Positions 57,541-64,000 of a stretch of 64,000 bases of DNA are shown here, piece after piece. The position numbers and the translations under genes were made by a program. A model generated the notes under the pieces. It saw nothing but the letters and a program-made list of their open reading frames with translations. It was not told the origin of the DNA and made no database searches. Source of the stretch: Hymenobacter armeniacus. Lineage in GTDB: Bacteria; Bacteroidota; Bacteroidia; Cytophagales; Hymenobacteraceae. The stretch spans positions 62,001 through 126,000 of the forward strand of contig NZ_JACXAC010000001.1 of the NCBI RefSeq assembly GCF_014699055.1, in the 5' to 3' direction. The number at the start of each line of letters is the position of its first letter. Position 1 is the first letter of the stretch.

Positions 57541-58083
57541 ATGCGCCTGCCCTTACTCCTTGTCTGCGCCCTGTCTTGTACTGCTGCGTTTGGCCAAGCC
57601 GGAAATTTTAAAACCGGCGAATTGGTAAGTGTAAATGCGTACGGCGTCTCGTTTGAAGCAACCGTCTTGGAAATTGCTCAGGGCAAATACAAGGTGCATT
57701 ACGAAGACAGAGATTCACCCGATGAATGGGTGGCGGCTGATAAAATCACCAAGTTCAACGCCGGCAAAACCGCCGGGGGACCGGTCAGGGGCAAATACAT
57801 CTGCAATTTGCTTTCGCCCACCGGGTGGTATTATTCCGGCACGTTTGAAATATGACAAAAGAACACCTACAAATACCTGACCGGGTTGAAGGGCACCGGC
57901 GCGTTCAAGTACGACGAAACCACTCGCAAAATTACCTGGCTCAGCGGCGACCTGAAAAGGCCAGGAATTTCCGGCGAATACACCAATCTGCTCCCGGACG
58001 GCCCCCGCATCACCCTAATTTTCCCGAAAGGAAAAAGGGTCGGTGATGTGCAGCAATGCATTTGCAAAGAGCTGTATAAATAG
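57541..58083 (+). pseudogene. Secreted Tudor/agenet-like protein interrupted by TGA
   Basis: ATG 57541 gives a signal peptide (about 1-19, CTAAFGQA) and a Tudor-knot-like domain (KTGELVSVNAYGVSFEATVL, then GKYKVHYEDRDSPDEWVAAD, about 25-72). The frame meets TGA at 57853, but continues open in the same frame to 58083 with QKNTYKYLTGLKGTGAFKYD and ISGEYTNLLPDGPRITLIFP, a clearly protein-like second half. The stop is therefore a point mutation inside one gene, perhaps from TGG. The first half alone could still make a 104-residue secreted protein. No start is available for the second half except a TTG at 57886. Confidence 0.7.
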
Positions 58084-58124
58084 CCTCCAAACGGCCGTGC
58101 TTCCAACCCATGCCTGCGGCCTGC

Positions 58125-60035
58125 TTACACCTCCGCCAGCATTTCCCACCGGTCGTTTAGCTGCGCCAGCTCCTTTTTCACCTGCTCAAATTTCACCGTT
58201 GCGTCTTTTAGCTGCGACGCGTTTTCATAAATTTTGGGGTCGGCGAGCTGCTTTTCGTAGCCGGCCAATTCCTTTTCCAATACGTCGATTTTGGCTTCAA
58301 CCTCGGCCAGCTCTTTCAGGGCTTTTTTCTGGTCGGGCGAAGAGGTTTTGGCGGGCGTGGCGTCGGCTTTTTTCTCCTCCTTGGGCTGGGGTTTGTTGGC
58401 CGAAGGCGAGGGCAGGCCGGCTTTTTTGGCGGCTTTCTCGCGGTCTTCCTGCCACTGCTCGTACTCCACGTAGGTGCCGGGGTATTCCTTCAGCTGGTAG
58501 TCTTCGATAAACCAGATTTTGGTGGCCACGTTTTCCACGAAGTACCGGTCGTGGCTGATGACGATGAACGTGCCCTCGTACTGCTCCAGGGCCTGGATGA
58601 GAATATTTACCGACACCATGTCCAGGTGGTTGGTCGGTTCGTCAAGCAGCAGGAAGTTGGCTTCCGAAATCAGGGTTTTGGCCAGGGCCACGCGGCTTTT
58701 CTCGCCGCCGCTCAGCACCTTAATTTTCTTGAAAACTTCCTCGCCCGTGAACAGGAAAGAGCCCAGCACCGAGCGCAATTCCATGTCGTTGCGCTTCGAG
58801 CCGGCCTCGCTCATCTCCTGCAAAATCTCGTTGTCGAGCGTCAGGCTTTCCAACTGGTGCTGGGCGTAGAACGACATAATCACGTTGTGGCCCAGCTGGT
58901 GCTTGCCCGCCGTGGGCGCCTCGGTGCCCGCCACCAGGCGCATGAGCGTCGATTTGCCCTTGCCGTTGGCCCCAATCAGCGCGATTTTGTCGCCGCGCTC
59001 GATGTGCACGTTGGTGTCGCGGAAAATCAGCTTCTGGTCGTACTTCTTCGTCACGTGCTCCATGCGGAGGATGTGGCGGCCGGGCTCGACTTTGAAGGTG
59101 AATTTCATGTTGATTTTGGCCGCGTCCTGGGCCACGTCCTCGATGCGCTCCAGCTTGTCCAGCGCCTTCACTCGGCTCTGGGCCTGCTTGGCCTTGCTGG
59201 CCTTGGCTTTGAAGCGCTCGATGAACCGCTCGGCCTGCCGAATCTGGGCCTGCTGGTTCTCAAAAGCGCCTTTCTGGATGGCGTTGCGCTCCTCTTTCTC
59301 TTCGAGGTAGTAGCTGTAGTTGCCGGCGTAAGGCACCAGTTTGCCGCCCAGCACTTCCACGGTGGTGTTAGTGGTGCGGTCGAGGAAGGCGCGGTCGTGG
59401 CTCACGATGATGACGGCGCCCTCGTAGTCGGCCAGGTAGTTCTCAATCCACTTAATGGAGGGCAAGTCCAAGTGGTTGGTGGGTTCGTCAAGGAGCAGGA
59501 GGGAGGGCTGCTGCAGCAGGATTTTGGCCAGCATCACGCGCATGCGCCAGCCCCCCGAGAAGCTTTTCAGCGGCTTCTGCAGGTCTTCGGTCGAGAAGCC
59601 CAGGCCTTCCAGAATTTCCTCGGCGCGGGCCTGCATGGTGTAGCCGCCCAGCGCCTCAAACCGTTCCTGCATGGTGGCCAGCTTGTCCACCAAGTCATCG
59701 GAATAGTCGGTTTCGAACTGCACCAGGATTTCGTCAATCTTCTTCTGCAATTCCAGCGCTTCCTCAAAGGCTTGCATGGCCACGTGCAGGATGCTCTCGT
59801 GCGTGTCGTAGCTCAGCAAGTCCTGGTTCAGGAAGCCCAGCGTCACGTCCTTGGCCATCGAAATCGAGCCGCCGTCGGCCTTGTACTCGCCCACCAGCAG
59901 GCGCAGCAAGGTCGATTTGCCGGTGCCGTTGAGGCCGATGAGGCCGATTTTGTCTTTGGGCTTGATGTGCAGACTCGCGTTGTCGTAGAGCGTGCGGGAG
60001 CCAAAGTGGAAGTCGAGGTCGGAAATGGAAATCAT
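58125..60035 (-). CDS. ABC-F ATPase (Uup/EttA type)
   Basis: A protein of 636 residues with two ABC domains and no membrane segment. Domain 1: Walker A GLNGTGKST (about 36), signature SFSGGWRMR (about 146), Walker B LLLLDEPTNHLD. The inter-domain linker (about 245-310) is highly charged. Domain 2: Walker A GANGKGKST (about 362), signature VLSGGEKSRVAL (about 445), Walker B LLLDEPTNHLD. A C-terminal coiled coil (about 560-636) resembles Uup. ABC-F proteins act on the ribosome; Uup-like ones also bind DNA. The ATG at 60035 is preferred over one 24 bases upstream. An exact -7 box lies 21 bases before it. Confidence 0.93.
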   Translation of the reverse strand: MISISDLDFHFGSRTLYDNASLHIKPKDKIGLIGLNGTGKSTLLRLLVGEYKADGGSISMAKDVTLGFLNQDLLSYDTHESILHVAMQAFEEALELQKKIDEILVQFETDYSDDLVDKLATMQERFEALGGYTMQARAEEILEGLGFSTEDLQKPLKSFSGGWRMRVMLAKILLQQPSLLLLDEPTNHLDLPSIKWIENYLADYEGAVIIVSHDRAFLDRTTNTTVEVLGGKLVPYAGNYSYYLEEKEERNAIQKGAFENQQAQIRQAERFIERFKAKASKAKQAQSRVKALDKLERIEDVAQDAAKINMKFTFKVEPGRHILRMEHVTKKYDQKLIFRDTNVHIERGDKIALIGANGKGKSTLMRLVAGTEAPTAGKHQLGHNVIMSFYAQHQLESLTLDNEILQEMSEAGSKRNDMELRSVLGSFLFTGEEVFKKIKVLSGGEKSRVALAKTLISEANFLLLDEPTNHLDMVSVNILIQALEQYEGTFIVISHDRYFVENVATKIWFIEDYQLKEYPGTYVEYEQWQEDREKAAKKAGLPSPSANKPQPKEEKKADATPAKTSSPDQKKALKELAEVEAKIDVLEKELAGYEKQLADPKIYENASQLKDATVKFEQVKKELAQLNDRWEMLAEV

Positions 60036-60056
60036 GGGGTCGGGGGTATTCAGGGG

Positions 60057-60064
60057 CAAAGGTA
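60057..60064 (-). promoter_or_regulatory. Bacteroidota -7 promoter box (TACCTTTG on minus strand)
   Basis: An exact TAnnTTTG match on the minus strand, 21 bases before the ABC-F ATG. Confidence 0.6.
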
Positions 60065-60158
60065 CGGAACCCCGGCCCGGCGTTTTTCGCTCCCGCCCGA
60101 TTTCTGCCCGCCTTTTCCGGTCGGACGGCTACGCCGTTGGACCGCGAGGGGGCTGGTG

Positions 60159-62846
60159 CTACTTCGGCAGCGGGGCCTCGTCCTTGCTCTCGCTCAGCTT
60201 CTGGGCCAGGGCCTGGGGCACGCCCACGTTGTCGAACAAGCCGCTCACCACGCCCTGCCGCCAGAGCGTGAACACCGAAAAGCGCGGCTCGCGGGTCGAA
60301 ATCATCTTCCCGGTCACCAGCTCGCCGCGCTTGCGCGGGTTCTGGTCGCGGATGACAATGACGTTGACGGCCTTCGAGATGACGCGCTTGAGCAAGGGCT
60401 TCTTGATTTCTTCGTCTTTGTAGCCCAGCAGCCGCAGCTGCAGTCCCGAGTATTCGGCCCACATGGTGCCGGTGGTGCCCCGCCGGCTGGCCTGCATGTC
60501 GAAGCGGATGCGGTGCACGTCGCCTTTCTTAAACTCCACCAGCCGCGTGGGCACCGTCATGGAGTTCAGGATGTTGAACTGCCCGGCCCCGAACGTGCCC
60601 CACACGCGGTGCCGCCCCAGCGGGTCGAGCGTGTACATCGACACTTGGGCGTCGAGGCGGCACCGGTTTTGCAGGTACGTGGTGGCGCGGCCCGTGAGCG
60701 GCGTGGCCGGCGTTTGGCGCTTGGGGTCGTTGCTCAGGTTGAAGAAGCTGCCCGTGAAGCGGTTGATGCTCAAGGTTCCGGGCAGGGGCGTGAGGGGGCT
60801 GCGGTACCTCGTGGCAAGGGTGCCGCTCACGATGTCGAGCCGGCGCACGTCCACCGTCATGGGCAGGTTGCGCATTTCTTCGGGCGAAATCTTGGAGCGG
60901 TTCGGGTTGATGGGGCCGCGGCCGTCGGAGGCAATGCGCACTTCCGGCCGCTGCACCGTCACGCGGGCCACCCGCACATCGGCGCGCCGCACCAGTCCGG
61001 CAAATTCCAGCCCGCTGAAAGTCAGGGAAGGAATTTTCACGCGGACGGCGGGTACCTGGTAGCCCTTGTGCAGGTTCATGCCCACGGGCGAGTATTTGGG
61101 GACCAAAGCCATGTTCTCAAACCGAAACGTCTGGGCGTCGGTGTCGAGGCGGGCGCGCTGGCTGCTGGCCCGGTAATAGGGCGGGTCAAACGGCGCCGAA
61201 ATGAGGCCGGAACTAGCCTTCCAGGCCCGCGCGTAGGCAATGCGCCGCGGTTCCAGCGCCGCCAGCGAGTCGATGCGGATGCCGCGTCCGGTCAGGTCTA
61301 TGTCGTTGATTTCGGGCGAATGACGCAGGCCGCCAATCTGCAGGAAGCTGCGCCGGATGCGCAACTTGGCCAAATCGGTGCGCCGCACGGCTTTCGAGAG
61401 CAGCTTCCACACCGGCGGAGGCGCCTGTTTGGGCGGCGTGAAAATGAGCCGGGCGTTCTCTAACAGCAGCACCGATGCCCGCAGACGTCGCCGCCGCTGC
61501 ACCTCGGCGGCATCGAAGCCGCGCAGGGCGAGGGTGGGCAGAGTCAGGTCGATGCGCACCGCACCGGGCGTGCCTTGGCCCGGCCCTGGCGGCCGCACGC
61601 GCACGGCGCGCAGGGCCAGCGTACCGGCCGAGGTCGACAGCTTTAGCCCGCCCACCTGCACGGCGTGGCCCGCCACCGTGGCGTTGCTGCGGCCCAGCCC
61701 CAGCGTCCAGGCCTTGGCAAAAAGCACCCGCCCGGCATTGGGAACGGTGCCGGAATCGACGCGAATGGCAGTTCCGGCCACCTCAATCGTGCGAATAACG
61801 GAACGCAGGGCCTCGTCTTTTACCTGCAAAAAGCCCTGGTGCACAACCAAATGTGCCAGGTCAAGCCTGCGGGCAAAAGTACCGAAACCGGCACCGCCCG
61901 CAGCTTTTTTAGCCGGGGGCACCACGGTCAGCCGCGGGGCCTGCAGCAGCAGCGAATCGGCGCGAAACGTGTGCTGGTGCAGCAGGCGGGCCGCGTTCAG
62001 CCCGGTGAGGCGCAGGCGGGGCATTGCCAGGCTCACGCGCGGCAGGTTGCCCGGCACGGCATTCCCGGGCTGTACTTCCACGGAATCAAGCTGAATTTCC
62101 TGGTCGGCGGTGGCCACTAGCAGGCCCTTGAGCTGCAGGCGGTGGCCTTGTGCCAGCCCCTGCGCCTGCTGCAGCTGCAGGCGCCAGGCGGTGGCGTAGG
62201 CCAAGCGTTGGGTATCGGCCGCGCCGGCGGGGCTAATGAGCAGGTCGTGCGCGCTCAGGTCGGCGCGGCGCAGGCGGGCGGCGGCCGGCGTGCCGGGCAG
62301 GTACTGCGCCTGCGTGTGCAGCAGACCGAGGTAGCCGATTTCCAGCCCTTTCAACTTGAGCGGCAACTGCTCGTGCAGGGGCTTGCCGGCGTTGCGGGTC
62401 GGGCGTCGGGCCAGGGCCAGCACCTGAATGGCCACCGAATCAAGCACGATGCTGTCGACGGGCACCACGGCTTTGCGCAGCAGCGCCAGCAGGCCCACGC
62501 CCGTAACGTTGAGGCGGGCGGCGTCGAGGCGCAGGCGCGGCAGGGTGTCGGCCACCTGGGCGGCGGGGCGCAGGCGCACGTTCTGCAGGCGCATGGCGCG
62601 CTGCCAGAGGCTGGTTTCCAGCGCCCCGATTTGCAGGCGGTACTGGCCGTGGGTTTGGGCAGATACCTGTTGTTCCAGCTGGCGGCGCAGCCAGGGGTCG
62701 AGGTAGTGCTGCACCACCAGCGCCGCGCCCAGCAGCAGCGCCACCACGCCCAGCAGCCACCACAGCCACTTCGGGGCCCGTGCGGGCGCGGCCGGGGTCG
62801 GCGTAGGCGACGCGGAAGAGGGAGCGGTAACGACGGTTTCGGGCAC
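60159..62846 (-). CDS. AsmA-like large envelope protein
   Basis: A protein of 895 residues from a GTG at 62846. One N-terminal membrane helix (WLWWLLGVVALLLGAALVVQ, about 25-45) precedes a very long beta-rich periplasmic region with repeated VDSIVLDSVAIQVLAL-, LRLTGLNAARLLHQHTFRAD- and GLEFAGLVRRADVRVARVTV-like strands. This layout resembles the AsmA/TamB/DUF748 bridge-like lipid-transfer proteins. The assignment is by architecture rather than by a sharp motif. The GTG is chosen as the only start shortly before the helix and before the divergent DinB-like gene; a TACCCTTTG box (62856-62864, minus strand) lies 9 bases upstream. Confidence 0.65.
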   Translation of the reverse strand: MPETVVTAPSSASPTPTPAAPARAPKWLWWLLGVVALLLGAALVVQHYLDPWLRRQLEQQVSAQTHGQYRLQIGALETSLWQRAMRLQNVRLRPAAQVADTLPRLRLDAARLNVTGVGLLALLRKAVVPVDSIVLDSVAIQVLALARRPTRNAGKPLHEQLPLKLKGLEIGYLGLLHTQAQYLPGTPAAARLRRADLSAHDLLISPAGAADTQRLAYATAWRLQLQQAQGLAQGHRLQLKGLLVATADQEIQLDSVEVQPGNAVPGNLPRVSLAMPRLRLTGLNAARLLHQHTFRADSLLLQAPRLTVVPPAKKAAGGAGFGTFARRLDLAHLVVHQGFLQVKDEALRSVIRTIEVAGTAIRVDSGTVPNAGRVLFAKAWTLGLGRSNATVAGHAVQVGGLKLSTSAGTLALRAVRVRPPGPGQGTPGAVRIDLTLPTLALRGFDAAEVQRRRRLRASVLLLENARLIFTPPKQAPPPVWKLLSKAVRRTDLAKLRIRRSFLQIGGLRHSPEINDIDLTGRGIRIDSLAALEPRRIAYARAWKASSGLISAPFDPPYYRASSQRARLDTDAQTFRFENMALVPKYSPVGMNLHKGYQVPAVRVKIPSLTFSGLEFAGLVRRADVRVARVTVQRPEVRIASDGRGPINPNRSKISPEEMRNLPMTVDVRRLDIVSGTLATRYRSPLTPLPGTLSINRFTGSFFNLSNDPKRQTPATPLTGRATTYLQNRCRLDAQVSMYTLDPLGRHRVWGTFGAGQFNILNSMTVPTRLVEFKKGDVHRIRFDMQASRRGTTGTMWAEYSGLQLRLLGYKDEEIKKPLLKRVISKAVNVIVIRDQNPRKRGELVTGKMISTREPRFSVFTLWRQGVVSGLFDNVGVPQALAQKLSESKDEAPLPK

Positions 62847-63002
62847 GAGAGCAGGGCAAAGGGTATCGTAACGCGAAAGGCGCCGGCGAGGATGAGCCGC
62901 GGCAGGCGAAGTCGATAAAGACCGGCATTTTGCCGACCGGTGCACTGAGAAGAATGCCGCAACGGCACCAGTTGTTTTGCACCATGGGCTGCCCGCGTGC
63001 TG

Positions 63003-63010
63003 TATTTTTG
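63003..63010 (+). promoter_or_regulatory. Bacteroidota -7 promoter box TATTTTTG
   Basis: An exact TAnnTTTG match ending five bases before the ATG at 63016, so the transcript would be leaderless or nearly so. A TTG at 62977-62979 is a possible -33 element (23 bases away). Confidence 0.6.
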
Positions 63011-63015
63011 GCGCC

Positions 63016-63573
63016 ATGGCTACTCCACTTGCTTCCGACGCGTTGGGCACGGCCGTACTGGCCACGGTGCGCCACGGCTTTCAGTCCTCCAAAAGCCTGG
63101 CCGACCGGGCGTTGGCCCAAATCTCCGACGCTGAGTGGCTGCACCGCCCTGCGCCCGGGGCCAACAGCGCCGCCGTCATTGTGCAGCACCTGGCCGGCAA
63201 CCTGCGCTCGCGCTTCACCGATTTTCTGACTTCCGACGGCGAAAAACCAAACCGCCGGCGCGACCAGGAGTTTGAAGAGCCCGCCACGGTGGCGTCCATT
63301 GCCCCGCTGCGAGCCGAGTGGGAAGCTGCCTGGCGCGTCCTTTTCGACTTGCTCGACGCCCTGCAGCCCGCCGACCTGCTGCGCCCCGTCACCATTCGGG
63401 GCGAGGCGCACACGGTGCTGGCGGCCCTGCAGCGGCAGCTGACGCATTATGCCTACCACACGGGTCAGTTGGTGCAGCTGGCCAAGGGCCTGCGCGGCGC
63501 GGCGTTCCAGTCGTTGAGCATCCCGCGCGGGCAGAGTGAACAATTTAACCGGCAAATGCCCCAACACATTTAA
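63016..63573 (+). CDS. DinB-like DUF1572 protein
   Basis: A protein of 185 residues, a four-helix bundle of the DinB superfamily. Metal-site histidines are seen in IVQHLAGNLRSRFTDF (H58) and LTHYAYHTGQLVQLAKGL (H143 and H147), matching the usual H...HxxxH pattern. DUF1572 members are common in Bacteroidota; related DinB proteins include thiol transferases, but no specific activity is known here. Its stop overlaps an in-frame ATG (TAATG) of the next gene, suggesting coupling. Confidence 0.85.
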   Translation: MATPLASDALGTAVLATVRHGFQSSKSLADRALAQISDAEWLHRPAPGANSAAVIVQHLAGNLRSRFTDFLTSDGEKPNRRRDQEFEEPATVASIAPLRAEWEAAWRVLFDLLDALQPADLLRPVTIRGEAHTVLAALQRQLTHYAYHTGQLVQLAKGLRGAAFQSLSIPRGQSEQFNRQMPQHI

Positions 63574-63641
63574 TGTCAACTGGTTTTCAACAATCGGCCG
63601 CGGTTTTCGGCGCGCCGCCGGCTTCCTCCGTACCTACTGCC

Positions 63642-64000
63642 ATGCTTGCCATTACTTCGTTGCTCAGCCCGCCGCACGTGTCGCGCATCAACACCATCAT
63701 CAAAAGCCTGGAAGAAAAGTTTGGCCTCGACGACGTGCAGGCCACCCTCGACCCGCACCTGACCTACCAGCTGGCCGGTGTCAAAAAGCTGAGCTCCCTG
63801 AAGAAAGTGCTGGCCGACGTGGCCGCCACCACCGAGCCGTTTCCGGCCTTCACCACGGGCCTGGGCGTGTTTCCGGGCGAGCGGCCGGTCATCTACATTC
63901 CCGTGCTGCGCTCCGATGCCCTCAACGCCCTGCACCGGCGCATCCGCGAAGCCACCGCGCCGCTCTGCCTGCGCACCGACAAGTTCAGCGGGCCCGACTG
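63642..64000 (+). CDS. 2'-5' RNA ligase-like protein, N-terminal part (cut by window edge)
   Basis: About 119 residues are visible before the right edge. The first HxT motif of the 2H phosphoesterase superfamily is present (TLDPHLTYQLA, about residue 37); the second HxT would lie beyond the window. FPAFTTGLGVFPGERPVIYI is the typical strand between them. The ATG at 63642 gives the normal family start. An in-frame ATG at 63573 overlapping the DinB-like stop would add 23 residues and cannot be excluded. Likely activity is a cyclic phosphodiesterase or RNA ligase; the substrate is unknown. Confidence 0.78.
   Translation, partial: MLAITSLLSPPHVSRINTIIKSLEEKFGLDDVQATLDPHLTYQLAGVKKLSSLKKVLADVAATTEPFPAFTTGLGVFPGERPVIYIPVLRSDALNALHRRIREATAPLCLRTDKFSGPD

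Noticed and set aside
57853..57855. TGA read as selenocysteine or tryptophan
   Set aside because: No selenocysteine-type hairpin was seen right after it, and other genes in the window end normally in TGA, so recoding is unlikely.
58551..61463. 970-codon plus-strand frame opposite the ABC-F and AsmA-like genes
   Set aside because: It spans two real genes and their spacer on the other strand and has antisense-type composition with no motif.

Overview
The window is a gene-dense, high-GC bacterial chromosome segment, most consistent with Bacteroidota, order Cytophagales, probably Hymenobacter or a close relative. This is inferred from several things. Many genes are preceded by the Bacteroidota -7 box TAnnTTTG. 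There is a type IX secretion 'plug' domain protein, a TonB-dependent receptor with an N-terminal carboxypeptidase-like domain, LytS/LytTR two-component pairs, a PUR-alpha-like DUF3276 protein, an aerobic menaquinone pathway and dispersed CGTCATGC-ended palindromes. No rRNA, tRNA, CRISPR array, intact transposase or prophage was seen.

Layout. 0-4.3 kb: the 3' end of a family-2 glycosyltransferase, a membrane-anchored cytochrome c, a small winged-helix-like protein coupled to an orphan OppC/DppC-type permease, and a GAF-SpoIIE phosphatase. 4.3-12.2 kb: an exopolysaccharide block (Wzy-like polymerase/ligase, Wzz-like chain-length protein, Wzx-like flippase, GT4, an unknown protein, NodB-type deacetylase, GT2), interrupted by a palindromic repeat. 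12.3-18.2 kb: TatD nuclease, a CZB-like protein without its zinc ligands, a PAS-only protein, an OmpR-type regulator and a SulP transporter-carbonic anhydrase fusion. 18.2-21.1 kb: a repeat-rich spacer (AT-rich direct repeats and a perfect 62-bp inverted repeat) and a TonB-dependent receptor. 21.1-23.1 kb: a small decayed accessory island with a restriction-modification remnant, an unknown membrane protein and a broken XRE regulator.

23.1-33 kb: an outer-membrane barrel, a TPR-like periplasmic protein, two convergent LytS/LytTR pairs meeting at a 27-bp perfect inverted repeat, a three-gene membrane-protein operon including an ABA4-like protein, a TlpA-type thioredoxin and a secreted protein. 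33-40 kb: a menaquinone cluster (menE, menB, menD, menF and a hotdog thioesterase) with small membrane proteins inserted. 40-52 kb: housekeeping genes (phosphoglycerate-mutase-like phosphatase, PDH E2, HslV, a deoxyhypusine-synthase-like protein, PLP sulfur enzyme, DUF58, PUR-domain protein, YchF) separated by clear terminators, plus a 5'-truncated SDR gene. 52-64 kb: an AT-richer orphan gene, a tandem pair of M48 metalloproteases beside a T9SS plug lipoprotein, a Tudor-like secreted gene broken by a stop, an ABC-F ATPase, an AsmA-like giant, a DinB-like protein and the start of a 2'-5' RNA ligase-like gene.

No single multigene cluster clearly represents a new system. The most unusual material is a set of familiar folds with altered catalytic or ligand sites (the carbonic anhydrase domain, the CZB-like protein, the deoxyhypusine-synthase-like enzyme), a PAS protein with no output domain, the mirrored LytS/LytTR pairs, promoter boxes placed so that the mRNA would be leaderless, and at least three families of structured intergenic repeats.
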